Below, one piece after another: positions 1 through 8,630 of a stretch of DNA of 64,000 nucleotides; within the stretch, counting starts at the first letter, position 1; each line of letters begins with the position of its first letter. The position numbers and the translations under genes are program-made. Under the pieces are notes generated by a model that saw nothing but the letters and a program-made list of their open reading frames with translations, searched no databases and was not told the origin of the DNA. The DNA is taken from contig NZ_BDBL01000020.1 in the NCBI RefSeq assembly GCF_001612965.1, positions 36,133 through 100,132 on the forward strand, given 5' to 3'. The stretch is from Nocardia kruczakiae NBRC 101016. GTDB lineage: Bacteria > Actinomycetota > Actinomycetes > Mycobacteriales > Mycobacteriaceae.

Positions 1-784
1 GCGATCGGCGAGGTGATCGAATCAGGTGATCCGGCGGTGCCCGAGGGCGCCGTGGTCCTGCATCGGCTCGGCTGGCGGGAACACGCTCTCGCCGACGCGG
101 GGACCGTGCGGGTGGTAGATCCCGACGCCTATCCCTCGCCGTCGGGATACCTCGGCTTCGGCCTGGTCGCCTACGCCGGGCTGACCGTCGCCGCCGAACT
201 ACGCCGCGGCGATACCGTCTTCGTCTCCAGCGCCGCAGGCGCCACGGGGAGCCTGGCCGGGCAGATCGCGCGGCTGCTCGGCGCCGGCCGTGTGGTCGGC
301 AGCGTCGGCTCACCGCGGAAGGCCGCCCACATCATCGAGGAGCTGGGTTACGACGCCGCTGTCGACTACCACGACGATCCCTTCGTCGATCGGCTGCGAG
401 CCGCGACGCCCGACGGCGTGGACGTGTATTTTCGACAATGTCGGCGGAGCCCAGTTGCGGGCGGCGATCGAGGTGATGAATCCCGGCGGCCGCATCGCGC
501 TCTGTGGCGCTTTGGCCAGGCAGCGTGCCGGTGGCGAGCCGGACGGCGGTCCGGGTGATCTGTTGGCGGTGATCGGCAAGCGATTGACGTTGCGCGGATT
601 CAGCACTATCGATCACTTCGACCTGGCCCCGGAGTTCGGCCGGAAACTGCGGGAGTGGACGGCAGCGGGAAACATCGTGCGGACCGAAACCGTCGTCGAC
701 GGGCTCGAGAACGCGCCGCGGGCACTGCTGGATACGGTCCGGGGGCGCTACACCGGGAAGGTTGTGGTGCGGCTGGCGCGTTGA
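1..784 (+). pseudogene. NADP-dependent MDR oxidoreductase (quinone reductase-like), 5'-truncated by window and frameshifted
   Basis: Medium-chain dehydrogenase/reductase of the leukotriene B4 12-hydroxydehydrogenase/quinone-reductase type, which would reduce enones or quinones with NADPH. The frame is open from base 1, so the N-terminal domain starts outside the window. The cofactor-binding segment SAAGATGSLAGQIA is visible. At 429-432 a run of four T replaces the expected three: the upstream frame reads DVYF then RQC and stops at 558, while the next frame continues with DNVGGAQLRAAIEVM, the family's conserved turn, to the stop at 782-784. A one-base insertion therefore splits the gene. It is either a recent pseudogene or a base-calling error in a homopolymer. 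The gene continues to within 35 bases of a MerR gene. Confidence 0.8.
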
Positions 785-817
785 GCACCACGTGAGACGG
801 CGGAGAGGATACGCGCG

Positions 818-1225
818 ATGTTGATCGGCGAATTGGCGGCCCGCACCGCAGTGACGACGCGGGCGCTGCGCTTCTACGAAGAACAGGGACTACTCACGTC
901 CGGGCGCACCGCCGCGGGATACCGAGAGTACGAGGAGAAGGCGGTGGCCAGGGTACGCAACATTCGCGAACTGCTTCGCCTCGGATTCACGGTCGAGGAT
1001 GTGCGTGCTTTCGCTCCTTATCTGGACCGGGAGCTTCCCGACGTCTTTCCGTACGAACCCCGCTGCGCCTCGGGATACGCGGTGGTCGGGCCGCCGCGGG
1101 TGGCGGAGCTGAACGAGCGCATCGCCCGTTTGACACACCTACGGGACCAGTTGGTGAGCCGGATGCCGTGGCTCGATCCCCAGCGAGGCACCGGCGACGA
1201 GCAACTCACTCCGCCGGAAAGCTGA
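818..1225 (+). CDS. MerR family transcriptional regulator
   Basis: DNA-binding regulator of 135 residues. The N-terminal winged helix-turn-helix is typical of MerR (IGELAARTAVTTRALRFYEE, then a GYREY wing), followed by a dimerising helix ending in LTHLRDQLVSRM. Cysteine is nearly absent from the effector part, so metal sensing is not indicated and a small-molecule or stress signal is more likely. It follows the broken oxidoreductase gene on the same strand with a 33-base gap, so it may have controlled that gene. Its last 20 bases overlap the convergent ribonuclease gene. The ligand is unknown. Confidence 0.85.
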   Translation: MLIGELAARTAVTTRALRFYEEQGLLTSGRTAAGYREYEEKAVARVRNIRELLRLGFTVEDVRAFAPYLDRELPDVFPYEPRCASGYAVVGPPRVAELNERIARLTHLRDQLVSRMPWLDPQRGTGDEQLTPPES

Positions 1226-2648
1226 AGCCCACCACGCGTTTGTCGGGGTCCGCGATGTCCAGGCGGACCCGCACCCGCTGGCCCTCCGGCGGCGAGCCGG
1301 TGCATTTGGCGAGCACCGGCGGATCGGCGACGAAGATTTCGGCGGATCGGTTGCCGTTGCCCTCGCGGATGACCACCGCCTCGAAGATGTCGCCCAGACG
1401 TGGTGCGAGAACGGTGGATTCGGTGAGATCGATGCACGCGCGTTCGAGTTTGCCGCCGACGGCGTCGCTGCGCCGCATCGTGTCCGCGGCGGCGGCGAGT
1501 CCGTCGCGAACCCAGTGCGGTACCGGGGTGCCGGCGCAGCGAGCCAGGCAGATTTCGGTGGCGTACCGGTCGGCGAGGCGGCGCAGCGGCGCCGTCACAT
1601 GGGCGTAGGCCGCGCCGATACCGCTGTGCTGCAACACATCCGGCGTTTCACCGTCGAGCACGGTGTAGGACGCGCCGCGCAGCAGGCTGGTCGCCTCGGA
1701 GTTGAGCACCAGCGCGGCGGGGGTGTTGGGGTCCAATCCGGCGAGCATCCGGCCCACCGGCATTCCGGCCGGCCAGCGCACGCCCAGCGCGGCGGCGGTG
1801 CGGCGCATGGACGCGATCGCGGAGGCCGGTGGCGCCGGCATGGTGCGCAACAGTCCGATGCGGGCGTCGGAGCCGTTGTCCGCCAGCATGATTCGGGCCG
1901 CGCAGATGCCGGTGAGCAGGGAGACCTGTTCGTTCCAGTCGTCGGCGGCGGTGCGCGGTTCGACCGCCAACTGCCAGTGCTCGGTGTCGTGGTCGCGCCC
2001 GTCGGGGATCACCGATTGCGCGGGCAGCCGCAGTTCGATCGCGCCGCGGGCCAGGCCGGCCTCGATGCGCAGGCGGCCGAATTCCGGCAGTGCGGCGATC
2101 GAGGGATGCAGGCGGCCGGCGTCGGCGTCGGCCTGGACGCCGGGATAGTCGAGGCGGGCGCGGGAACGAACCAGGGCGCGCTGAACCGAGAAGCGTTGCG
2201 GTTCGGCCTTGTCGTCACAGTCGATGGTCCACAGGGCGGCGGGACGAACCGCGCCGGGCAGCAGACTGGCCGACCCTTCCGAGAGCACCGGCGGATGCAG
2301 CGGCACGGTGCCGTCGGGGAGATAGAAGCTTTGGCCCCTCGCGAGGGATTCCCGCGCGAGCGCGCCGTCGGGCGCGACCACCGAGCCCACATCGGCGATG
2401 GCGTAGTGCAGCAGGAATCCGGTCGGGGTGCGTTCGAGATGCAGCGCCTGGTCGAGATCCATGGCGCCGGGCGGGTCGATCGTCACGAACGGGATGTCGG
2501 TGCGATCGGCCCGGACGCCCGCGAACGCATCGGCTGCGTCGCGGGCCTCCGAGACCGCCTCGGACGGATATTCCGAGGCGAGTCCGAATTCGGATCGCAC
2601 GACACCGAAGTCCACCGGTGCCGAGACGATCCTGGGATGCAGTTCCAC
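1206..2648 (-). CDS. RNB domain ribonuclease (RNase II/R family)
   Basis: 480-residue 3'-5' exoribonuclease built mainly of the RNB catalytic domain, without obvious long cold-shock or S1 extensions, so shorter than E. coli RNase II or R. The Mg-binding motif is present near the N terminus as IDPPGAMDLDQA (D58, D64, D66); the fourth acidic position of the classical motif is Q67. A GASY-type helix and the AYAHVTAPLRR motif, which matches the RNB signature SAPIRR-like segment, occur in the C-terminal half. The start is a GTG at 2648 with a weak ribosome site, 15 bases after the upstream secreted-protein gene, so the two may be cotranscribed. It should act in the cytoplasm on RNA. Confidence 0.85.
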   Translation of the reverse strand: MELHPRIVSAPVDFGVVRSEFGLASEYPSEAVSEARDAADAFAGVRADRTDIPFVTIDPPGAMDLDQALHLERTPTGFLLHYAIADVGSVVAPDGALARESLARGQSFYLPDGTVPLHPPVLSEGSASLLPGAVRPAALWTIDCDDKAEPQRFSVQRALVRSRARLDYPGVQADADAGRLHPSIAALPEFGRLRIEAGLARGAIELRLPAQSVIPDGRDHDTEHWQLAVEPRTAADDWNEQVSLLTGICAARIMLADNGSDARIGLLRTMPAPPASAIASMRRTAAALGVRWPAGMPVGRMLAGLDPNTPAALVLNSEATSLLRGASYTVLDGETPDVLQHSGIGAAYAHVTAPLRRLADRYATEICLARCAGTPVPHWVRDGLAAAADTMRRSDAVGGKLERACIDLTESTVLAPRLGDIFEAVVIREGNGNRSAEIFVADPPVLAKCTGSPPEGQRVRVRLDIADPDKRVVGFSFPAE

Positions 2649-2663
2649 GCGGGGCGCTGAACC

Positions 2664-2996
2664 TTACTTGAGCGCCAGCATCGTGCCGTTCAGCTGATCG
2701 AACGGACCGTACACGGTGAAAACGACGCGGCCGTCGGGGTACTGCGACGACAGGGTCGCCGCGGCATCGAGAGCCTGGCCGAACGAGGCCGCCGACGGGT
2801 GCGGCAGCACCGCGATCGTCCGGCCGACGTGGGACTGGTGGACCCACTGGGTGTCACCCGGGCTGAGGTCCACCTGGACGCCACCCGGCAACGGAGTGAC
2901 CGCGACGGCGGACGCCGATCCCGCGCCCAGCACCGCAACACCCGACGCAGCTGCGGCGATCAATGCACCGGCCGCCAACTTGCGAACTACTCGCAT
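2664..2996 (-). CDS. small secreted protein of unknown function
   Basis: 110 residues. The N terminus is a clear Sec signal peptide: MRVVRKL, a long Ala/Val core, and an ASA cleavage site around residue 30. The mature part of about 80 residues contains GGVQVDLSPGDTQWV and ends in FDQLNGTMLALK. I do not recognise the family, although small signal-peptide proteins of this layout are common in Nocardia. The frame is open further upstream, but the ATG at 2996 is preferred because the signal peptide begins exactly there and a GGAAAGCAGG stretch precedes it. It lies just upstream of the RNB gene. Confidence 0.75.
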   Translation of the reverse strand: MRVVRKLAAGALIAAAASGVAVLGAGSASAVAVTPLPGGVQVDLSPGDTQWVHQSHVGRTIAVLPHPSAASFGQALDAAATLSSQYPDGRVVFTVYGPFDQLNGTMLALK

Positions 2997-3610
2997 ATAT
3001 ACAGAACCTGCTTTCCGACACTCGTAGCACCCATTAGCCACTGCCACCCCCGGCAGCGACACTTCCAACGGCCAACACTTTATGACGTCGATCACGGTTC
3101 CGGCCACTCCGGGGCGGTTAGTCGCACGGGACACGCCGAGACCAGCCGATTCGCCCGCATTTGCCGAGAATGCGCCCGTCCGTCCGACCGGGCTCCAACC
3201 GCAGCTCGGACCGCGCGAACCGCCGGTGCCTGCGATTTCGCGCTCACCCAGCGCGGTGGCGGCAATGCGGTCATGACGAGTGCAACGGGGGTCGACGAAT
3301 CGGCTCGACTACGGCCCGCACCGGTCGTCGAACTGGATCATTCCGGAAGGAAATGCCACACGATTCAGAGCGAACAGTCATAACTCGAACTAATCGGACC
3401 TACGTCCAGATCACGCTACCGCACGCCGAATCCCCCCGTCGAGTCCGTTTTCCGCTGAGCCTGCGACTGTCGGAGCGCGCTGTTACTGTTGCCGATGGTG
3501 ACAGGCCACGGCGTACCCACGGATTCGGGGGTCCGTGCAGTAACGAGAGTGCGCCGCGCGGCGAGAGTCGTCGAGTAATAGTTCCTCGAGTACAAGGAGT
3601 TCCACACCGC
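2997..3610. other. 614-base non-coding stretch
   Basis: No convincing gene. Frames that stay open here are Arg-rich and lack the G/C third-position pattern of the neighbours. The left part must carry the promoter of the minus-strand secreted-protein gene, and the right part that of the short peptide gene at 3611. The direct repeat TCGAGTA around 3571-3592 flanks an AT-rich TAATAG. Nothing else stands out. Confidence 0.5.
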
Positions 3611-3706
3611 ATGTCGTCCATCGTCTTCGACTACCTGCTGCCTCTCGTCGGTCCCGAGCAGGCGGCCTACTGGGCCCAGATCCTGGTGATCAACCCCGCC
3701 GGCTGA
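3611..3706 (+). CDS. 31-residue hydrophobic peptide of unknown function
   Basis: Very short frame beginning MSSIVFDYLLPL and ending INPAG. It is supported by an AAGGAG ribosome site 11 bases upstream of the ATG, by amphipathic/hydrophobic composition that is not Arg-rich like the shadow frames around it, and by a hairpin 20 bases after the stop. It could be a small membrane-associated peptide or a leader peptide. The next gene (SDR) begins 100 bases downstream with its own strong ribosome site, so translational coupling is unlikely. Function unknown. Confidence 0.45.
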   Translation: MSSIVFDYLLPLVGPEQAAYWAQILVINPAG

Positions 3707-3725
3707 TCATCGCGCGACCGCACCC

Positions 3726-3751
3726 GGTGCCGGCGGCCCGCCGCGGGCACC
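3726..3751 (+). terminator. GC-rich hairpin after the 31-residue peptide frame
   Basis: Arms GGTGCCGGCGG and CCGCGGGCACC pair with one mismatch around a CCCG loop. No U tract follows, which is usual for actinobacterial hairpin terminators. It lies between the short peptide frame and the SDR gene. Confidence 0.4.
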
Positions 3752-3806
3752 GCATGCGGTCGCAAGGCCCGGCTTCGACGACGATCCGACACAGGAGGCC
3801 TCCACC

Positions 3807-4640
3807 ATGACCACCGATCACGTCTGGTTCATCACCGGCACCAGCAGCGGCTTCGGCCGTGCGATCGCGGAGGCGGTGCTGGCCGAGGGCGGCAGTGTGG
3901 TCGCCACCGCTCGCACACCCGAATCCCTTGCCGACCTTCGAGATCGCGCTCCGGAGCGGGTGCTCGTCGCACAGCTGGACGTCACCGATCCGGCGTCGAT
4001 CACCGCGGCGGTCGAGGAGGCGCGAGTTCGGTTCGGCCGCATCGACGTTCTGGTCAACAACGCCGGGTACGGACTACGCGGCGCGCTCGAGGAATGCGAC
4101 GACGAGCAACTGCGCACACTGATGGAAACCAATGTCTGGGGCCTGATTTCGGTCACCAAGGCGGTACTGCCGCTCATGCGGGCCCAGCGCAGCGGTCATA
4201 TCGTGCAGCTGTCCTCGGTCGGTGGGGTGCGTGCCCGTCTCGGCGGAACGCCTTACGCACTCAGCAAATTCGCGGTCGAAGGACTGTCGGAAGGTTTGTC
4301 GTACGAGGTCGCACCGTTCGGCATCAAGGTCACCATCGTGGAGCCGGGACCGTTCCGCACCGACTTCGCCGGCCGGTCCATCCAGTGGGCCGAACCGATG
4401 CCCGAATACACACCGATCTTCGCCGAGGAACGTGAACGCTTCCAGGCTCAGGACGGCGCCCAGCCCGGCGATCCGGCCCGAGCCGCCGAGGCCGTTCTGC
4501 GCGCGGTCGCCATGGACGAACCGCCGTTGCGGCTGCCGCTCGGCCCCGAGGCATTCGCCGGCATCCGCGCCACCCTGACCCAGCGCCTCTCTGATCTGGA
4601 CGAGCTCGAACCCTGGGCCGCCGACACCGGTTTCCGGTAG
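3807..4640 (+). CDS. short-chain dehydrogenase/reductase (SDR)
   Basis: 277-residue classical SDR. The Rossmann cofactor loop TGTSSGFG is at 10-17, NNAG at 84-87, catalytic Ser at 136-137, and the YxxxK pair at Y150 and K154. The arginine after the second beta strand (ATARTPES) favours NADP(H). The substrate cannot be deduced; close relatives are annotated as generic oxidoreductases. AGGAGG lies at the ideal distance before the ATG. It is followed 34 bases later by an NTF2-like gene on the same strand, a common pairing in which the small protein may process the same substrate. Confidence 0.9.
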   Translation: MTTDHVWFITGTSSGFGRAIAEAVLAEGGSVVATARTPESLADLRDRAPERVLVAQLDVTDPASITAAVEEARVRFGRIDVLVNNAGYGLRGALEECDDEQLRTLMETNVWGLISVTKAVLPLMRAQRSGHIVQLSSVGGVRARLGGTPYALSKFAVEGLSEGLSYEVAPFGIKVTIVEPGPFRTDFAGRSIQWAEPMPEYTPIFAEERERFQAQDGAQPGDPARAAEAVLRAVAMDEPPLRLPLGPEAFAGIRATLTQRLSDLDELEPWAADTGFR

Positions 4641-4674
4641 GGCTCAACCACTTTCATCCGATCGGAGACTTGCC

Positions 4675-5073
4675 ATGCTGTCCGCCGAGGACCGCTTCGC
4701 CATCACGGACCTGATCAATCTGCACGGCCACCTCACCGACTACGGCGACTTCGACGGCTGGCAGGCCCTGTTCCACGAGAACGTCACCTACGACGTCACG
4801 GCCCTCGGTGGCGAGGTCCTCGTCGGCCTGCCGGCGCTTCGCGACGCCGCCCTGGCCCTCGGCGACGACAATCCGGTTGCCCACCACGTCACCAACATCG
4901 TGCTGAACGAGGTGTCCGACGGAACTGTCCGCGCGCTGTCCAAAGGGCTGGGTGTGATGACCGACGGCACGGTCGGCAGCGTCACCTACGAGGACACCAT
5001 CGAACGGGTCGGCCCCGGCTGGAAGATCACCCACCGCATCGTGCGTCCCCGGCGCAAGCCGTTGCAGCCGTAG
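4675..5073 (+). CDS. NTF2-like/SnoaL-type protein
   Basis: 132 residues with the alpha+beta cone architecture expected of the NTF2/SnoaL superfamily: N-terminal helix FAITDLINLHGHLTDYGDFDGW, followed by FHENVTYDV and a C-terminal sheet ending WKITHRIVRPR. Family members are isomerases, hydrolases or dehydratases, or bind ligands without catalysis. The Tyr/Asp pair in the first helix is the typical position for a catalytic dyad. The gene follows the SDR and is probably cotranscribed with it. Confidence 0.8.
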   Translation: MLSAEDRFAITDLINLHGHLTDYGDFDGWQALFHENVTYDVTALGGEVLVGLPALRDAALALGDDNPVAHHVTNIVLNEVSDGTVRALSKGLGVMTDGTVGSVTYEDTIERVGPGWKITHRIVRPRRKPLQP

Positions 5074-5170
5074 ACGCGGGTCCGACGCCGCCCGGTCGGC
5101 ATCCGAACCATCGTTGCGGAATAGTCGCGAAATATGCGCTGAAGTACTCGGCACGGGTGATCATGGATGC

Positions 5171-5443
5171 ATGACTGCGGAACCGCTACCGCACGCCCCC
5201 GGCCTGCGACGCGCACTGGACGAAGCCGCCGGGATCGCGCGCGAGGCCGGCCACACCGCCCTCGACACCGAACATCTCGTCCTCGCATCGCTGCGTCACC
5301 CGAGTTCGGCTGTCGCTCGGGCCTTCCAGCGCACCGGCGCCAATCTGGCGGCGATCTCGGATGCCCTGCACGAAACCCTGCGCAACGGGCCGTACCCGAA
5401 TCCGAACGAACATCCGGACAACGGCGAGGGCTGCGCGCGCTAG
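5171..5443 (+). CDS. stand-alone Clp N-terminal repeat protein
   Basis: 90 residues resembling one Clp N repeat: LRRALDEAAGIAREAGHTAL, then DTEHLVLASLRHPSSAVARA, corresponding to the A-K-A-L-G-H...TEHLLLGLL pattern of ClpA/ClpC N domains. There is no ATPase module, and only about half of a full two-repeat N domain is present. Such proteins may act as adaptors or decoys for ClpC, or as stress regulators. A frame extension upstream to 5114 exists, but the ATG at 5171 is where the similarity begins. The C-terminal tail PNPNEHPDNGEGCAR looks disordered. Confidence 0.7.
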   Translation: MTAEPLPHAPGLRRALDEAAGIAREAGHTALDTEHLVLASLRHPSSAVARAFQRTGANLAAISDALHETLRNGPYPNPNEHPDNGEGCAR

Positions 5444-5456
5444 CCGGGTCGGCCGG

Positions 5457-5759
5457 TCAGCGCAGGAGGGTTTCGTCAGCGACCGCGAATTCGGCGACCC
5501 GCGCCTCGCGGATCATCGCGCCCTGATCATCGGAGACCCCCGCGCCGCGGAACGCGTCCAGCGCCGCGCGGTCGTTCCACCGTTCGAGAATATTGATGCG
5601 GCCGGTGTCGACCAGGTCCGCAGACAGGGCGAAATCGAGGCAGCCGGGGGTGTGCCGGGCCGCTTCCACGACCTCGACGCAGGTCGCCAGATATCGGTCG
5701 CGATCGGCCGGGTCCACCCGCAGGTAACCGGTGACGATGATCTGCGGCGTCGCATCCAT
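5457..5759 (-). CDS. antibiotic biosynthesis monooxygenase (ABM) domain protein
   Basis: 100-residue ferredoxin-like ABM domain, the fold of quinone-forming monooxygenases and heme-degrading IsdG-type proteins. The pattern IIVTGYLRVDPADRDRYL, TPGCLDFALSADLVD, INILERWNDRAALDAF is typical of YgiN-like members, which act without metals or cofactors. The substrate cannot be read from sequence. It converges on the Clp-N gene and lies 69 bases from the 3' end of rnpB. Confidence 0.85.
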   Translation of the reverse strand: MDATPQIIVTGYLRVDPADRDRYLATCVEVVEAARHTPGCLDFALSADLVDTGRINILERWNDRAALDAFRGAGVSDDQGAMIREARVAEFAVADETLLR

Positions 5760-5828
5760 GAGGCAAGGATCGCATGTCGCGCCGACACTCGAACCTCACC
5801 GGCGGCTCGGCGGAGCAACCCCGGAGGG

Positions 5829-6246
<418 letters not shown>

Positions 6247-6494
6247 GCGCACCATTCTGCCGTGCGAGCACCGCCGAGCGCACGCCGCCCCGGCTATCGC
6301 ACCCGCACGTCCGCACGACCGGCTCGGACGTCGCGTGCCCACTCCGACGACCACTGTCGCGGGCGGACCTCAGCCCCGCCGGGCAACGGCGAGATCGTGG
6401 CGCGGTACCGCCGGTTACGCATACAGTGAAGCCCGCACTCGCCGTCGAGCGCGCATACTCGCCGGCGAACCGACGGCACAGAAGGGCAGCGCAT

Positions 6495-7658
6495 ATGGGG
6501 TTCGGCGACTTCCAGAACGAGATCTACTTCCAGGGGCTGCGCGGTGTCGTACCGGAGTACCCGGTGGCGTTCGCCGAACTCGAACAGCGCGCGCAGGCGG
6601 CCATGCCGCCCTCGATCTGGTCGTATGTGGCCGGCGGCGCGGGCGACGAGCGCACCCAGCGCGCCAATGTCGCCGCCTTCGACCACTGGGGGCTCATCCC
6701 CCGCATGTTCGTCGGCGCGAAGGAGCGCGACCTGTCGGTCGACCTGTTCGGAATGACGCTCCCCACACCGCTTTTCATGGCTCCGGTGGGCGTGATCGGC
6801 CTGTGCGCCCAGGACGGCCACGGCGATCTGGCGACCGCCCGCGCCGCCGCCCGCACCGGCGTGCCGATGGTCGCCTCGACCCTCACCGTCGATCCGCTCG
6901 AGGATGTCGCCGCCGAATTCGGTGACACTCCAGGCTTTTTCCAGCTCTACACCCCCACCGACCGCGATCTCGCCGCGAGCCTGGTGCAGCGCGCGGAGCA
7001 GGCCGGTTACCAGGGCATCGTCGTCACCCTCGACACCTGGATCACGGGCTGGCGGCCGCGCGATCTGTCCACCGGAAACTTCCCGCAGCTGCGCGGGCAC
7101 TGCCTCGCCAACTATTTCACCGATCCGGTCTTCCTCTCCGGTCTGCAGCGCTCGCCCGAGGAGGATCCGATGAGCGCGGTGCTGCGGTGGGTGCAACTGT
7201 TCGGCAACCCGCTGCGCTGGGAGGATCTGGCCTGGCTGCGCTCGCTGACCGATCTGCCCTTGATCGTCAAGGGAATCTGCCACCCCGACGATGTGCGCCG
7301 GGCCCGCGACGGTGGCGTGGACGGCATCTACTGCTCCAATCACGGTGGGCGCCAAGCCAATGGCGGACTGCCCGCACTGGACAGGTTGCCCGAGGTCGTC
7401 GCCGCGGCCGAGGGTCTGCCGGTGCTGTTCGATTCCGGAATCCGCAGCGGCGCGGACGTCGTCAAAGCGCTCGCGCTGGGCGCCACCGCGGTCGGGGTGG
7501 GCCGGCCCTACGCCTACGGTCTGGCGCTCGGCGGCGTGGACGGAATCGTGCACGTCCTGCGCACTCTGCTGGCGGAAGCGGACCTGATCATGGCGGTCGA
7601 CGGCTACCCGGCGCTGAAGGATCTGACTCGCGAGTGTTTGCGTTCCGTCCACCCATAA
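6495..7658 (+). CDS. lactate 2-monooxygenase (FMN-dependent alpha-hydroxyacid oxidase family)
   Basis: 387 residues, close to the length of the M. smegmatis enzyme. It oxidises L-lactate with O2 and decarboxylates it to acetate. Seen directly are the N-terminal segment NEIYFQGL, SYVAGGAGDERTQRAN, the FMN-site SNHGGRQANGGLPALD with the catalytic His and substrate-binding Arg, and FDSGIRSGADVVKALALGA for phosphate binding. The ATG at 6495 is preferred because similarity begins there; the upstream open frame runs into rnpB. It lies about 250 bases from rnpB and is followed by a hydrolase on the same strand. Confidence 0.92.
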   Translation: MGFGDFQNEIYFQGLRGVVPEYPVAFAELEQRAQAAMPPSIWSYVAGGAGDERTQRANVAAFDHWGLIPRMFVGAKERDLSVDLFGMTLPTPLFMAPVGVIGLCAQDGHGDLATARAAARTGVPMVASTLTVDPLEDVAAEFGDTPGFFQLYTPTDRDLAASLVQRAEQAGYQGIVVTLDTWITGWRPRDLSTGNFPQLRGHCLANYFTDPVFLSGLQRSPEEDPMSAVLRWVQLFGNPLRWEDLAWLRSLTDLPLIVKGICHPDDVRRARDGGVDGIYCSNHGGRQANGGLPALDRLPEVVAAAEGLPVLFDSGIRSGADVVKALALGATAVGVGRPYAYGLALGGVDGIVHVLRTLLAEADLIMAVDGYPALKDLTRECLRSVHP

Positions 7659-7720
7659 TCGCGCCCTGAGCGGGGATCCACGTCTGCGGCCGGGCGCGCG
7701 TCCCGGTACGGTATTCGCCC

Positions 7721-8608
7721 ATGGAGCGTGTCGAGGTGGGGTTCGGTTCGGGAAGCGAACAGTGTGCAGCGTGGCTCTATCTTCCGGACGGCCCGCCCAA
7801 ACCGCGTCCACTGGTCATCATGGGGCACGGGCTGGGCGCGAACCGGGAAATGGGTCTGGATCGCTACGCACGCCGGTTCGCCGCGGCCGGAATGGGCGTG
7901 CTGGTCTTCGATTACCGGCATTTCGGCGCCAGCGGTGGTGAGCCGCGCCAGCTGATCAACATCGCGCGCCAGCGCGACGACTGGCGCGCCGCGATCGCCT
8001 TCGCCCGCACCCTCAAGGGTTTCGACGCGACCCGAATCGCATTGTGGGGCAGTTCGTTCGGCGGCGGACACGTCCTGTCCATCGCGCACGAGGACGACTA
8101 TCTGGCCGCGGTCGTGGCGCAGTGCCCGTTCACCAGCGGCTGGTCCTCGGCGGTGGCGAAGGGGCCGATCAGCCTCGCCAAGACCGGCACCCTCGCGTTC
8201 GTCGACCTTCTCGTCGGCCCGATCCGCCGCAAGCCGGTGGGCGTGCGACTGGCCGGGCGCAAGCGTTCGGCGGCGTTGATGAGCGCCTCCGACGTGCCCG
8301 AGGGCTTCGGCCGCCTCGCCGAGGAGAGCGCGCAGTACCAGCCGAAAGTCGCTGCCCGCGTGGGCATGTCGGTGATGTTCGATTCACCGTGGCGGCGCAC
8401 CAAGGCCATCAAGGTGCCGGTGCTGTACGCGGTGTGCGACAACGATTCGGTCGCGCCGGTGGGTCCGACGCTCAAAGCCGCCGAGCGCACCAAACACGGC
8501 ATCGTGAAGCGATACCCCATCGGGCACTTCGACATCTACTTCGACGACTGGTTCGAGAAGGCCGTCTACGACCAGACCGAATTCCTGGTGTCGGTGCTGC
8601 GCCCCTGA
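7721..8608 (+). CDS. alpha/beta hydrolase (dienelactone hydrolase-like)
   Basis: 295-residue alpha/beta-fold hydrolase. The oxyanion region is GHGLGANREMGLDRYA, followed by DYRHFGASGGEPRQL, the nucleophile elbow LWGSSFGGGH with Ser112, an acid in CDNDSVAPVGP and a late His in PIGHFDIYFDDWF. Relatives are esterases or peptidases of undefined substrate, often annotated acetylxylan esterase or DUF1100-type. It lies 62 bases after the lactate monooxygenase gene on the same strand, so possibly in one unit, but no functional link is obvious. Confidence 0.85.
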   Translation: MERVEVGFGSGSEQCAAWLYLPDGPPKPRPLVIMGHGLGANREMGLDRYARRFAAAGMGVLVFDYRHFGASGGEPRQLINIARQRDDWRAAIAFARTLKGFDATRIALWGSSFGGGHVLSIAHEDDYLAAVVAQCPFTSGWSSAVAKGPISLAKTGTLAFVDLLVGPIRRKPVGVRLAGRKRSAALMSASDVPEGFGRLAEESAQYQPKVAARVGMSVMFDSPWRRTKAIKVPVLYAVCDNDSVAPVGPTLKAAERTKHGIVKRYPIGHFDIYFDDWFEKAVYDQTEFLVSVLRP

Positions 8609-8630
8609 ACCCGGTGTCCCCGACCGGTGT

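Noticed and set aside
1515..2660. Long plus-strand frame of 381 codons across the RNB gene
   Set aside because: It is antisense to a gene with clear RNB motifs, and its translation is His/Gly/Arg-rich without any domain; a GC-rich shadow.
6294..7811. 505-codon minus-strand frame
   Set aside because: It is opposite lactate monooxygenase, whose motifs are unmistakable, and carries no recognisable domain.
8610..8630. CCGGTGT repeats between hydrolase and RNase H genes considered as a terminator
   Set aside because: They are direct rather than inverted repeats and cannot form a hairpin.
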